A stretch of DNA of 64,000 nt. Origin: Ramlibacter rhizophilus. GTDB taxonomy: Bacteria > Pseudomonadota > Gammaproteobacteria > Burkholderiales > Burkholderiaceae_C. Shown piece by piece: positions 27,986 through 36,005 of this stretch. The translations under genes were made by a program, and so were the position numbers. The notes below the pieces were generated by a model. It saw only the letters and a program-made list of their open reading frames with translations, did not search any database and was not told the DNA's origin. The DNA is taken from assembly GCF_004681965.1 (NCBI RefSeq), contig NZ_SMLL01000004.1:1-64000 (forward strand), given 5' to 3'. The stretch's first letter is position 1. Every line of letters begins with the position of its first letter.

Positions 27986-29803
27986 TCAGTCGCTCGCCGC
28001 GACCGGGTCTTGCGCCTGGTGCACGTGGTCCTGCGAGGGCCACAGCAGCACCTCGAAGCAACTGCCCTGGCCCAGTCCTTCGCTGTGCGCGAGCACGCGG
28101 CCGCCATGCGCCTCGACGATCGACCGCACGATGGCCAGGCCCAGGCCCAGGCCGCCGCGGCGCTCGGCCGGACTCGCGGGGGACTGGTAGAAGGGCTCGA
28201 ACACGTGGGCGAGCGTGCCGGCGTTCATGCCGTCGCCCTCGTCCTCCACGGCGATGCGGAACATGCCGGCCTGCTGCGACAGGCTCACGGTGACCGGGCG
28301 CTCGCCGCCGTGGCGCAGCGCGTTGGCGATGAGGTTGGAGAACACCTGCACCAGCCGCTGCGCGTCGCCGACGATCCAGGCCTGCGCCAGCGCGCTGTGC
28401 CAGCGCAGGTGGTCGGGCCCGAGGGCGTGCGCCTCGCGCAGGTCCTCCACGGCAGCACGCAGCTCGGCGGCGAGATCGACCGGCTCGCGCGCGATCTCCA
28501 CCAGGCCGCGGGCGATGCGCGCCACGTCGAGCAGGTCGTCCACCAGCCGGCGCAGGTGGTCCATCTGCCGACGCAGGATCGCCCGTTCGCGCGCCGAGGC
28601 CGGATCGGCGCGCAGGTCGAGCAGGTCCATGGCTGACACCATGGGTGCCAACGGGTTGCGCAGCTCGTGGCCCAGCATGGCCAGGAACGCGTCCTTGGCC
28701 CGGCCGGCTTCCTCGGCCTGCGTCAGGGCCTCGCCTTGTGCCGCCTGCGCGGTCTGGAGCTTGCCGCTTGCGTCGCGCAGTGCGGCGCCGAGCCGCTCGA
28801 CCTCCGCGATCCGGCTCGGCACGATCGCCACGGGCTGCCCCTGGCCCAGGCCGGTCGCAGCCTGCGCCACCTCGCGGATGTCCTCGGAGACACGCCGGGC
28901 CGTGCGCAGCGCCAGCCCCGCGCAGATCATAAGCGAGACGAGGACGCCGGCGACGTAGAGCGCCAGCGTCGGCGTGAAGGCCTGCGCCAGGGGCGTCGTC
29001 GGCGCGCCGACGGCCACCAGCCAGTTGGAATCCGGCGTGCGGCTGAAGCCGGTCACGACGGCACTGCCTTCCTGCGCCGCCGCGATGCCGCTGCCTTCGC
29101 GCTTGCCGGTGGACAGCAGTCGGCGCAGCGCCGGCGTGGCTTCACGCAGGGCGTACTGCTCCTGCCCGCGGGATCGGGCGAACACCCGCAGCTGCGGATC
29201 CAGGATGGCGATCACCCAGTCCGAAGGAACGCGCTGGCGCTGCAGCATGCGCAGCAGCCGCTCCGGCGTGATCACCGCGCTCAGGACGTACCGCAGCCGA
29301 CCGTCCTGCACCACCGGGTAGCGGACCGCGTACGAGGGCTCGCCCTGGGCGTTTCGGATCGCAGGCCCCAGGGCCGGGCGGCCGGTCTGCAGCACGGCCC
29401 GCACGCTGGCCGGCTCGTTCGGCGTGTCAGGCTGCTCGCCCAGGGGCATGCTGGTCCAGAACAGCACGCGCCCCTGCGCGTCCGTCAGCGTGATGGCGCT
29501 CCACTCGAACTGCACTTCCATGAGGCGACGGGCGTGCCGATAGAAGCCGGGCACATCACCGTTGAGCAGCTCGGGTGAGCGCGACAGGCTGGCCAGTGCC
29601 GACATGGTCCCGTCCTGCTCCGCCTGCACCGCGCTGGCAACGGCGCGCGACAGGTCCAGCGTGGAGCGGGCCAGCTCGTTGCGATGCACCTGCGCCGCGA
29701 TGTACAGCGCCACGGCAGCGAAGACGGCGAGCGGCACCAGCCCCAGCAGCGCCAGCCGGATGAGATAGGTCCGCAGTGGCCGGCTGCCGGGAGGATCTGA
29801 CAT
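27986..29803 (-). CDS. sensor histidine kinase with periplasmic Cache-like domain
   Basis: The 605-residue protein has a membrane helix (~14-37), a ~240-residue periplasmic Cache-type sensor (TLTDAQGRVLFWTSMP; VGAPTTPL), a second helix (~278-300), a HAMP-like linker, a HisKA domain with the phospho-acceptor in GHELRNPLAP (His near 377) and an HATPase_c domain (N-box NLIANALRHGG, G1 DEGDGM, G2 GGLGLGLAIV). No response regulator is next to it, so it is an orphan or works with a distant partner. The ATG at 29803 places the first helix normally; ATG at 29836 adds 11 residues. A perfect 18-bp palindrome lies upstream (29868). Confidence 0.9.
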   Translation of the reverse strand: MSDPPGSRPLRTYLIRLALLGLVPLAVFAAVALYIAAQVHRNELARSTLDLSRAVASAVQAEQDGTMSALASLSRSPELLNGDVPGFYRHARRLMEVQFEWSAITLTDAQGRVLFWTSMPLGEQPDTPNEPASVRAVLQTGRPALGPAIRNAQGEPSYAVRYPVVQDGRLRYVLSAVITPERLLRMLQRQRVPSDWVIAILDPQLRVFARSRGQEQYALREATPALRRLLSTGKREGSGIAAAQEGSAVVTGFSRTPDSNWLVAVGAPTTPLAQAFTPTLALYVAGVLVSLMICAGLALRTARRVSEDIREVAQAATGLGQGQPVAIVPSRIAEVERLGAALRDASGKLQTAQAAQGEALTQAEEAGRAKDAFLAMLGHELRNPLAPMVSAMDLLDLRADPASARERAILRRQMDHLRRLVDDLLDVARIARGLVEIAREPVDLAAELRAAVEDLREAHALGPDHLRWHSALAQAWIVGDAQRLVQVFSNLIANALRHGGERPVTVSLSQQAGMFRIAVEDEGDGMNAGTLAHVFEPFYQSPASPAERRGGLGLGLAIVRSIVEAHGGRVLAHSEGLGQGSCFEVLLWPSQDHVHQAQDPVAASD

Positions 29804-29867
29804 CGCCGGCGATGCTATCCGAGCTGGCTTGCTCATCGGCGCGAGCCGGCATCGCCATGCGGCCTTG

Positions 29868-29885
29868 TCCTACAAGCTTGTAGGA
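29868..29885. promoter_or_regulatory. 18-bp perfect palindrome between kinase and small gene
   Basis: TCCTACAAGCTTGTAGGA is a perfect palindrome, distinctly A/T-richer than its surroundings, in the intergenic region between the leftward kinase gene and the rightward hypothetical gene at 29939. A TAATAT hexamer (29896-29901) follows on the rightward side. Such symmetry suggests a dimeric regulator's operator; the regulator is not identified. Confidence 0.5.
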
Positions 29886-29938
29886 GTGTTGTTCCTAATA
29901 TGGCCCAGCCGTAAAAATTTGTTGTGGAGCCCATCACG

Positions 29939-30196
29939 ATGCGGTCCCCTTCCCGTCCCAGTCCTTCCTTCCCCGCCGCGCCGTCGCTTCCCCGGCCGGG
30001 ACTGGTGCAGTGCGACGACCACGGGCAGGTCTGGCTCTGCGAAGCGGTCATCCGCAATGGCGACATCGCCGACTGGTACCTGGTGCGCATGTCCCGCCTG
30101 GACGGCAGCGACCCGGTGGGCGACCCGGTGGTGCTCAGCCCGTCCGAGTACCAGGCCTTCAGCACTCGCCGCGGGTTGCAGGCGGTCCTGTTGTAG
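29939..30196 (+). CDS. small hypothetical protein
   Basis: This 85-residue protein begins with a Ser/Pro-rich stretch (~25 residues) followed by a compact domain (QVWLCEAVIRNGDIADWYLVRM) ending in SPSEYQAFSTRRGLQAVLL. I do not recognise a family. The codon pattern and the strong protein-like composition support coding. A GTG five codons upstream (29924) is an alternative start. Its last 38 bp overlap the convergent SemiSWEET gene. Confidence 0.6.
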   Translation: MRSPSRPSPSFPAAPSLPRPGLVQCDDHGQVWLCEAVIRNGDIADWYLVRMSRLDGSDPVGDPVVLSPSEYQAFSTRRGLQAVLL

Positions 30197-30464
30197 GCCT
30201 CGCGCCGCCGCAGCCGAAGCGCAGCTTCATCACCAGGACGGCGCAGGCCAGCGCCAGGGTGATGCCGTTGGCCACGATCAGCGGCCAGACCCCCTGCAGC
30301 ACGCCGTAGAGCAGCCATGCGGCGATCCCGGTGGTGAACAGGCTGTACATCGCCAGCGAAATGCCGCTCACGTCGCGCGAACGGAAGGTCTGCCACACCT
30401 GCGGAACGAAGGACACGGTGGTGAGGGCAGCGGCGGTGTAGCCGATCAGGTCGGTCGCGGGCAT
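30159..30464 (-). CDS. SemiSWEET-type small sugar transporter
   Basis: The 101-residue protein is a bacterial SemiSWEET: three transmembrane helices of one MtN3/saliva repeat, with the proline-glutamine motif in FVPQVWQTFRSRDVSGISLAMYS (residues ~18-40). It dimerises to form a passive sugar uniporter in the inner membrane. The C-terminal ~18 residues are an extension beyond the third helix. The start at 30464 lies 9 nt after a GACAAT on the minus strand, which is one arm of an inverted repeat shared with the divergent nuclease gene. Confidence 0.88.
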   Translation of the reverse strand: MPATDLIGYTAAALTTVSFVPQVWQTFRSRDVSGISLAMYSLFTTGIAAWLLYGVLQGVWPLIVANGITLALACAVLVMKLRFGCGGARPTTGPPATRGEC

Positions 30465-30468
30465 GGTC

Positions 30469-30506
30469 GGCGGATTGTCCCTCAGGAGCGTGCGCGACAA
30501 TCCGCC
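30469..30506. promoter_or_regulatory. inverted repeat forming back-to-back -10 elements
   Basis: GGCGGATTGTC (30469-30479) and GACAATCCGCC (30496-30506) are perfect 11-bp inverted repeats separated by 16 bp. Each arm carries a GACAAT -10-like hexamer, one facing the SemiSWEET gene (ATG 9 nt away) and one facing the nuclease (ATG 8 nt away). The complementary strand of each -10 can serve as the weak -35 (TTGTCC or similar) of the opposite promoter. Confidence 0.55.
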
Positions 30507-30509
30507 CCC

Positions 30510-31088
30510 ATGAAGTTCCGGATGGCCCCCAATTCGCTTTTCGCGGTCCTGCTGCGCTCGCCGTGGTGGATCAGCATCGGGCTGGCGCTCGTGCTGCTCG
30601 CGATCTCCCAGGCCCTGCTGCCCGAGCAGCTGCGCCTCGTGGGCGCTGCCGGGGCCTTGCCCTTCGTGGGGCTGGGGCTGGTGGCGCTGCAGCGCCAGTG
30701 GCGCCTGCCCAGCGCCCGCCAGGTGGACGCACTGGCGCAGCGTCTGTCGGCCATGGGCTGGACGGAGTTTTCGGCGCTGCTGGCCCGCGGCTTCGAGCGG
30801 CAGGGATGGTCGGTGGAGCCGGCGGCAGGCGGCGTGGACCTGCTGCTGCAGCGTCCCGGCCGCAAGGCCCTGGTGAGCGCCAAGCGCTGGAAAGCCGCCC
30901 GGCACGGCGAGGACATGCTGCAGGCGCTGGTGAAGGCCATGCGCGAGCGGGATGCGAGCGGCGGCGTCTATGTCGCGCTGGGCGAACTCAGTCCGCAGGC
31001 GGGCAGCCTGGCCAAGCGCCATTCCGTGCAGGTGCTGCACGCGCCCGAGCTGGCTCAGCTGTTGCGCGGACTGCCCGGTTCGTCCTGA
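30510..31088 (+). CDS. membrane-anchored Mrr-like restriction endonuclease domain protein
   Basis: The 192-residue protein has two hydrophobic helices (residues ~8-55), then a restriction-endonuclease-like fold of the Mrr_cat/COG1787 type: helix LLARGFERQGW, the core GGVDLLLQ (D of the active site) and the QAK-like motif as VSAKRWKA, followed by EDMLQALVKAMRERDASGGVYVAL. The DNA-binding winged helix of Mrr is absent; two TM helices replace it. It may act on DNA near the membrane or in uptake/phage defence (inference). The ATG is 8 nt after GACAAT, with no ribosome site. Confidence 0.75.
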   Translation: MKFRMAPNSLFAVLLRSPWWISIGLALVLLAISQALLPEQLRLVGAAGALPFVGLGLVALQRQWRLPSARQVDALAQRLSAMGWTEFSALLARGFERQGWSVEPAAGGVDLLLQRPGRKALVSAKRWKAARHGEDMLQALVKAMRERDASGGVYVALGELSPQAGSLAKRHSVQVLHAPELAQLLRGLPGSS

Positions 31089-31456
31089 AGCGTCCGCGCG
31101 CCCGAGCCGCCGCCGTGCGCGGCGTCGCCGTTGTCCAGCAGCAGGGTCATCAGCACGGCGCAATCCGTTCGCGCGCGCAAGTGGTGCTTCTGCCGGGCGG
31201 GCAGCACCACCAGCTGGCCCTGGCCCAGGCTGCGCGTGCCGCCCGGCGTGACCACCTCCACCTGGCCTTCCAGGCAGTGGATCACGCACTCCTGGTCCAC
31301 GTGGCGGTCAGGCTGGTCCTCGCGGGCGGCCAGCACGAGGTGCAGGAGCTGGACGTGCTCGGTCTTGATCAGGCTGGTGCTGAAGGAATCCACCAGCTTG
31401 GGACCGAGCGGACTCACGTTGATCGTCTCGAGCAGCTGGGCGTGCGGCAGGGCCAT
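31055..31456 (-). CDS. cupin-domain protein
   Basis: The 133-residue product has a single small beta-barrel cupin: motif 1 around RHVDQECVIHCLEGQVEV and motif 2 around LVVLPARQKHHLRA. Motif 1 keeps only part of the usual metal-ligand set (H, E, H in altered order), so metal binding is uncertain. It overlaps the nuclease gene end by 34 bp in convergent orientation and is divergent from the copper-storage-type gene. Function unknown. Confidence 0.82.
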   Translation of the reverse strand: MALPHAQLLETINVSPLGPKLVDSFSTSLIKTEHVQLLHLVLAAREDQPDRHVDQECVIHCLEGQVEVVTPGGTRSLGQGQLVVLPARQKHHLRARTDCAVLMTLLLDNGDAAHGGGSGARTLQDEPGSPRNS

Positions 31457-31520
31457 GGATCGTCGGTGTGTGTAGCGAAGCGAGTGCTCCTATCTTCGCG
31501 TGGCCTTCCGGCACCCCTGG

Positions 31521-31542
31521 TTACCGAGTGCGTACCCGGTAA
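31521..31542. promoter_or_regulatory. inverted repeat upstream of copper-binding gene
   Basis: TTACCG (31521-31526) and CGGTAA (31537-31542) form a perfect 6-bp inverted repeat with 10-bp spacing in the cupin/copper-protein divergent region; a TAGACT -10-like element follows near 31583. The geometry could suit a MerR- or TetR-type regulator, but the sequence is not the textbook CueR box. Confidence 0.35.
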
Positions 31543-31614
31543 GACATCGCTCTCCTTGCCGCCGCTACGCTGCGCGCGTTCCTAGACTGGACTCCCGATT
31601 TCGAGGAGCACGCC

Positions 31615-31974
31615 ATGGGCATCCAGGACGCCATGCACCGATGGGCCGATTGCATCGCCGCGTGCAATGCCTGCGCGGTCGCCTGTCACCACTGCGCCGC
31701 CGCCTGCCTGCAGGAGCCGGACGTGAAATCCATGGCGCGCTGCATCGCGCTGGACATGGACTGCGCGCAGATCTGCCAGCTCGCCGCGGCCTTCATGGCC
31801 GGCGGCAGCGAGCATGCCGCCGAGACCTGCCGCCTGTGTGCACGGATCTGCCGCAGCTGCGGCGACGAATGCGGCCAGCACGAGGCCGACCATTGCCAGC
31901 AGTGCGCCGAAGCCTGCCGCCACTGCGCCGAAGCCTGCGAGCGGATGGCGAACACCGCTGGTGCGGTCGCCTGA
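31615..31974 (+). CDS. cytosolic four-helix-bundle copper-storage-type protein (Csp3/DUF326)
   Basis: The 119-residue protein has 19 cysteines arranged mostly as CxxxC/CxxC along four predicted helices (ADCIAACNAC, CHHCAAAC, CRLCARICRSC, CQQCAEACRHC). This matches the Csp family, in which cysteines line the core of a four-helix bundle and bind many Cu(I) ions. There is no Tat or Sec signal peptide, so it is the cytosolic Csp3 type. GAGGAG lies 6-11 nt before the ATG. No copper ATPase or CueR is next to it. Confidence 0.88.
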   Translation: MGIQDAMHRWADCIAACNACAVACHHCAAACLQEPDVKSMARCIALDMDCAQICQLAAAFMAGGSEHAAETCRLCARICRSCGDECGQHEADHCQQCAEACRHCAEACERMANTAGAVA

Positions 31975-31985
31975 GGCGCTGCGGT

Positions 31986-33044
31986 TCAGGTCCGAAGCTG
32001 CGAGGCCGCGGCCCGGAACGCCGCGGGGGCGCTGCCGGTCCACTGGCGGAACGCGCGGATGAAACTCTTCTCGTTGCGAAAGCCCACGGCCGCGGCCACC
32101 TGCTTGACCGGCCGATCGCTGCGCCACAGCAGCTCGCGGGCCTGCTCGCAACGCACCTCGTCGCGCAGCTGCTGCAGGAGCGCGCCTTCTTCCCGCAACT
32201 GCCGGTGCAGGGTGCGCGCGGACAGGTTCAGGGCGCGCGCGATGCCTCCGGCGCTGCGAGCGGCTTCGCCACCGGCACGCAGCACCTGCCGCACCTGCTG
32301 CACCAGCAGGCGGTCGCGCCGGTACTGCAAGACGGTGAGCGGCAGCGCCCGCTGCAGCATCTGGGAGAGCGCGGCTTCGTCACGCCGCAGCGGCAGGTCG
32401 AGGTAGCGCGCATCGAAGCGCAGCCCGGCGCGCGGGGCGCCGAAGTGCACGGGACCGGGGAACATGTGCGCGAAGGCCGCGTCATGCGCCGGGGCCGCGA
32501 AGGGCAGGTCCACGGCCTGCAGAGGTATGCGCGAATCGATGAACCAGCAGGCCAGGCCATGCACGTTGCGCAGCAGGTGCACCAGGCTCAGCTCGCGGGC
32601 GTCGGGGGCCAGGCAGCGATGGGCCGGGCCTTCCTCGATGTCCAGCCGGGCGGACTCGCCCGCGAGTTCGAGGTGCAGCCGCAGGTCGTCGGTCAGCAGC
32701 GCATGGTGGCGGCACCACCGTCGCAAGGCCAGCCCGAGTTCCGGTGCGGTGATCGAGGCGCGCGCCAGCATGCCGTAGCTGCCCCAGGGCAGCCGCCGGC
32801 TGAAGGCGCCCAGCGCCTCGTCGTCCAGCGCCTGCATGGCCGCGCCGGACAGAAGCTCCATCTGCCGGGCCGAGATGCAGGCGCCAGGATCCTGGAACAC
32901 GGGTGGCGTGATCTGTGCCGCCTCCAGCGCCGCGGCGGGGTCCAGGCCGCGACGCCGGAAGGCCTGCGCGATGGTCCTGGCATAGGCCATCGGGATCGAG
33001 GCGGACGGGGCGGCTGCAAGGGCGGTGGCGGGTCGGCCGGGCAT
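31986..33044 (-). CDS. AraC-family transcriptional regulator
   Basis: The 352-residue product has an N-terminal Arabinose_bd/ArmRL-like ligand domain (residues ~25-215) and a C-terminal double HTH (~245-345: [22 protein letters not shown] and [25 protein letters not shown]). This OruR/MmsR-type layout is typical of regulators of amino- or fatty-acid catabolism. It is divergent from liuB with 107 bp between starts, so it could regulate the second liu block; no LiuR palindrome was found there. The first ATG (33044) is used; MAYARTIAQ at residue 19 is an alternative. Confidence 0.88.
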   Translation of the reverse strand: MPGRPATALAAAPSASIPMAYARTIAQAFRRRGLDPAAALEAAQITPPVFQDPGACISARQMELLSGAAMQALDDEALGAFSRRLPWGSYGMLARASITAPELGLALRRWCRHHALLTDDLRLHLELAGESARLDIEEGPAHRCLAPDARELSLVHLLRNVHGLACWFIDSRIPLQAVDLPFAAPAHDAAFAHMFPGPVHFGAPRAGLRFDARYLDLPLRRDEAALSQMLQRALPLTVLQYRRDRLLVQQVRQVLRAGGEAARSAGGIARALNLSARTLHRQLREEGALLQQLRDEVRCEQARELLWRSDRPVKQVAAAVGFRNEKSFIRAFRQWTGSAPAAFRAAASQLRT

Positions 33045-33151
33045 GGGGCGAGTGTGGAATCGTCTGGCACGATTTGCAACCTCGATGGCAGGCCCAGGCC
33101 ACGCGGTTTTTCCTAAGCTCGGTCATCCGCCGTTCGCATCCGAGGAGACCC

Positions 33152-34759
33152 ATGCCTGCCATCGAGTCGCAGCTCAACCCCCGCTCCGCCGAGTTCCAGG
33201 CCAATGCCGAGGCCATGGTCCGCCAGGTCGAGGACCTGCGCGCCCAGGTCGCGCTTGCTGCCGCCGGCGGGGGCGAGTCCGCCCGCGCACGGCACACGGC
33301 GCGCGGCAAGCTGCTGCCGCGCGAGCGCGTGCAGATGCTGCTGGACCCGGGGACGCCCTTCCTGGAGATCGCCCCCCTGGCCGCGCACGGCATGTACGGC
33401 GGCGAGGCGCCCTGTGCGGGCCTGATCGCGGGGGTCGGTCGCGTGAGCGGCGTCGATTGCGTGGTGGTGTGCAACGACGCCACCGTCAAGGGGGGCACCT
33501 ACTACCCGGTCACCGTGAAGAAGCACCTTCGGGCGCAGGAGATCGCGCAGCAGAATGGCCTGCCCTGCATCTATCTCGTCGATTCCGGCGGTGCCAACCT
33601 GCCGAACCAGGACGAGGTCTTCCCGGACCGCGACCACTTCGGCCGCATCTTCTACAACCAGGCCAACATGTCGGCCCTGGGCATCCCGCAGATCGCGGTG
33701 GTGATGGGCTCGTGCACGGCCGGGGGCGCCTACGTGCCGGCCATGAGCGACGAGGCCATCATCGTCAAGGAGCAGGGCACCATCTTCCTGGGCGGCCCGC
33801 CGCTGGTGAAGGCCGCCACGGGGGAGGTGGTCAGCGCCGAGGACCTGGGGGGCGGCGACGTGCACACGCGCCTGTCGGGTGTGGCCGACCACCTGGCACA
33901 GAACGACCTGCACGCGCTGGCGCTCGCGCGGCAGGCCGTGGCCAGCCTCAACCGGCGCAAGCAGCATGCGCAGGCACTGCAGCCGCCGCGCCCGCCCCGC
34001 TACGACCCGGCGCAGCTGTACGGCGTGGTGCCCACCGACACGCGCAAGCCCTTCGACGTGCGCGAGATCATCGCGCGCATCGTGGACGGCTCGGAGTTCC
34101 ACGAGTTCAAGGCCCGCTACGGCGCGACGCTGGTGTGCGGCTTCGCGCACATCGAGGGCATGCCGGTGGGCATCGTGGCCAACAACGGCATCCTGTTCTC
34201 GGAGTCGGCCCAGAAGGGCGCGCACTTCATCGAGCTGTGCGGCCAGCGCAAGGTGCCGCTCGTGTTTCTGCAGAACATCACCGGCTTCATGGTGGGCCGC
34301 AAGTACGAGAACGAGGGCATCGCGCGCCACGGCGCCAAGATGGTCACGGCGGTGGCCACGGTGGCCGTGCCCAAGTTCACCGTGATCATCGGCGGCAGCT
34401 ACGGCGCGGGCAACTACGGCATGTGCGGCCGGGCCTATTCGCCGCGCTTCCTCTGGATGTGGCCCAACGCACGCATCTCCGTGATGGGCGGCGAGCAGGC
34501 CGCCAGCGTGCTGGCGACCGTCAAGCGCGACGGCATCGAGGCCAAGGGCGGGCGATGGAGCGCCGAGGAGGAGGCGGCGTTCAAGCAGCCGCTGCTCGAC
34601 CAGTTCGCGCAGCAGTCGCACCCCTATTACGCGAGTGCGCGCTTGTGGGACGACGGGGTGATCGACCCGGCCGACACCCGGCGGGTGCTGGCGCTGGGCC
34701 TGTCGGCCGCGCTGAATTCGCCCACGCCGGAGTCGCGCTTTGGCGTTTTCCGCATGTAA
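33152..34759 (+). CDS. liuB: methylcrotonyl-CoA carboxylase carboxyltransferase (beta) subunit
   Basis: LiuB transfers carboxyl from biotin to 3-methylcrotonyl-CoA, giving 3-methylglutaconyl-CoA. The 535-residue product has the two crotonase-fold carboxyltransferase halves: N-terminal acyl-CoA site ([20 protein letters not shown]) and C-terminal biotin site ([31 protein letters not shown]), the last being diagnostic for MCC over propionyl-CoA carboxylase. Start ATG at 33152 follows GAGGAG. Its biotin partner LiuD is encoded 2.7 kb downstream, separated by vapBC, DinB, liuC and DUF4126 genes. Confidence 0.96.
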   Translation: MPAIESQLNPRSAEFQANAEAMVRQVEDLRAQVALAAAGGGESARARHTARGKLLPRERVQMLLDPGTPFLEIAPLAAHGMYGGEAPCAGLIAGVGRVSGVDCVVVCNDATVKGGTYYPVTVKKHLRAQEIAQQNGLPCIYLVDSGGANLPNQDEVFPDRDHFGRIFYNQANMSALGIPQIAVVMGSCTAGGAYVPAMSDEAIIVKEQGTIFLGGPPLVKAATGEVVSAEDLGGGDVHTRLSGVADHLAQNDLHALALARQAVASLNRRKQHAQALQPPRPPRYDPAQLYGVVPTDTRKPFDVREIIARIVDGSEFHEFKARYGATLVCGFAHIEGMPVGIVANNGILFSESAQKGAHFIELCGQRKVPLVFLQNITGFMVGRKYENEGIARHGAKMVTAVATVAVPKFTVIIGGSYGAGNYGMCGRAYSPRFLWMWPNARISVMGGEQAASVLATVKRDGIEAKGGRWSAEEEAAFKQPLLDQFAQQSHPYYASARLWDDGVIDPADTRRVLALGLSAALNSPTPESRFGVFRM

Positions 34760-34798
34760 GGTGTAGCATGTGCGTGAAATCGAGATTCCATACACATC

Positions 34799-35062
34799 AT
34801 GCGCACCAACATCGACATCGACGACGACTTGATGGCGAAGGCCCTGCAGGCCGGCCCGTTCAAGACCAAGAAGGAAGCCGTCGAGGCGGGGCTCGCGCTG
34901 CTCGCGCGGCAGGCCACCTACCGCGAGATCCTCAAGTGGAAGGGGCGCCTGCACTGGGAGGGCGACGAAGGCATCGACTGGACGGCCGACACGCCCGCCA
35001 CGCCGCTTCGGGTGCAGGAGACCGCCAAGCCGCTCGCGCGGAGCAGCCGTGGTCGTCGTTGA
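34799..35062 (+). CDS. vapB: type II toxin-antitoxin antitoxin, VapB family
   Basis: The 87-residue product begins with the VapB/ribbon-helix-helix block MRTNIDIDDDLMAKAL and KTKKEAVEAGLALLAR (residues 1-40), which binds the operator, and ends in a basic tail that would occupy the toxin. A 39-bp A/T-richer gap after liuB contains partial inverted repeats (GTGTA ... TACAC) that may be the auto-regulated operator. It overlaps vapC by 14 bp. Confidence 0.9.
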   Translation: MRTNIDIDDDLMAKALQAGPFKTKKEAVEAGLALLARQATYREILKWKGRLHWEGDEGIDWTADTPATPLRVQETAKPLARSSRGRR

Positions 35063-35450
35063 TTCCAGCGTCTGGATCGAGTTCTTCAGCGGCCGACCCG
35101 GCCCGCAGCAGGCCACGCTGGAGCGCCTGCTGGAGGAGGGGGAGGTCCGCCTGGTCGTCCCCGACCTGGTTCTCTTCGAGGTGCTGCGGGGCTTTCGCCA
35201 CGAGCGCGAGTTCCGGCAGGCGCGGGTCCTGCTCGAAGGGCTGGACGTGGAGTCCACCTGCGACCGGGGACTCGCGCTGGAGGCGGCAAGGCACTACCGC
35301 GGCCTTCGCGCCTCGGGCCGCACGGTGCGCCGTGGCATCGACGTGCTGCTGGCCACCTTCTGCATCGAGAACGAGTACATCCTCCTGCACCGCGACCGCG
35401 ACTTCGACGCCTTCGAGGAGCTTCGCGGCCTGCGCACCTGGCGCCATTGA
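35049..35450 (+). CDS. vapC: type II toxin-antitoxin toxin, PIN-domain ribonuclease VapC
   Basis: VapC toxins cleave RNA, commonly tRNA. The 133-residue PIN domain shows the acidic residues D5 (VVVDSSVW), E in LVLFEVLRGF, D in RRGIDVLLATF and D in LHRDRDFDAFEEL, so all four catalytic acids appear present. Start is GTG at 35049, overlapping vapB by 14 bp, the usual coupling that keeps antitoxin ahead. The pair sits within the leucine-catabolic genes with no flanking repeats. Confidence 0.92.
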   Translation: MVVVDSSVWIEFFSGRPGPQQATLERLLEEGEVRLVVPDLVLFEVLRGFRHEREFRQARVLLEGLDVESTCDRGLALEAARHYRGLRASGRTVRRGIDVLLATFCIENEYILLHRDRDFDAFEELRGLRTWRH

Positions 35451-35468
35451 GCGGCAACGGATGCGGCC

Positions 35469-36005
35469 ATGACCCTGCACGACTACTTCCGGCAGCTCGC
35501 GGCCTACCACGCCTGGGCCAGCCAGAGGCTGCTGGAGCCGCACCTGCGCGAGCTCTCCGGCGAGCTGCTGCGCCGCGACCTGGGCCTGTTCTTCCGCAGC
35601 ATCCACGGCACGCTCAACCACCTCCTGGTGGCCGAGCGCCTGTGGCAGGCGCGCGTGATGGACGGCGAGTCCCCCACGCTGCGGCTGGACGCCGAGCTGC
35701 ACGCCGACCGCGACGAGCTCGCCCGCGAGTTGCTCGCGGCCGCGGCCCGCTGGCAGGCCTGGATCGCCGCGCAGCCGGCGGCCGCCTTCGACGGCGAGCT
35801 GCGCTACCGGCGCGGCAACGGCGAAGCCGTCGTGGTCCCGCTCGCGCCGACGCTGGGCCATGTGTTCAACCACGCCACCCACCACCGCGGGCAGATCACC
35901 GCCGCCCTCACGGCCCTGGGGCGGCCCGGGCCCGAGCTGGACTGGATCTACCTCCTGCAACAAGGTGCGCGCGCGCTCGGCGCACCATCCCCGAAGACCC
36001 TATGA
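35469..36005 (+). CDS. DinB-family metalloprotein
   Basis: The 178-residue protein is a DinB/YfiT-type four-helix bundle with the three expected metal histidines: STLNHLL-type (GTLNHLLVAERLW, ~H46) and FNHATHHRGQ (~H133, H137). This superfamily includes thiol-dependent S-transferases, and many members are uncharacterised. It overlaps liuC by 4 bp (ATGA), so the two are translationally coupled, perhaps accidentally. Substrate unknown. Confidence 0.88.
   Translation: MTLHDYFRQLAAYHAWASQRLLEPHLRELSGELLRRDLGLFFRSIHGTLNHLLVAERLWQARVMDGESPTLRLDAELHADRDELARELLAAAARWQAWIAAQPAAAFDGELRYRRGNGEAVVVPLAPTLGHVFNHATHHRGQITAALTALGRPGPELDWIYLLQQGARALGAPSPKTL

Noticed and set aside
34760..35450. VapBC carried on a small mobile island
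   Set aside because: No flanking direct repeats, integrase or change in base composition was visible around the pair.
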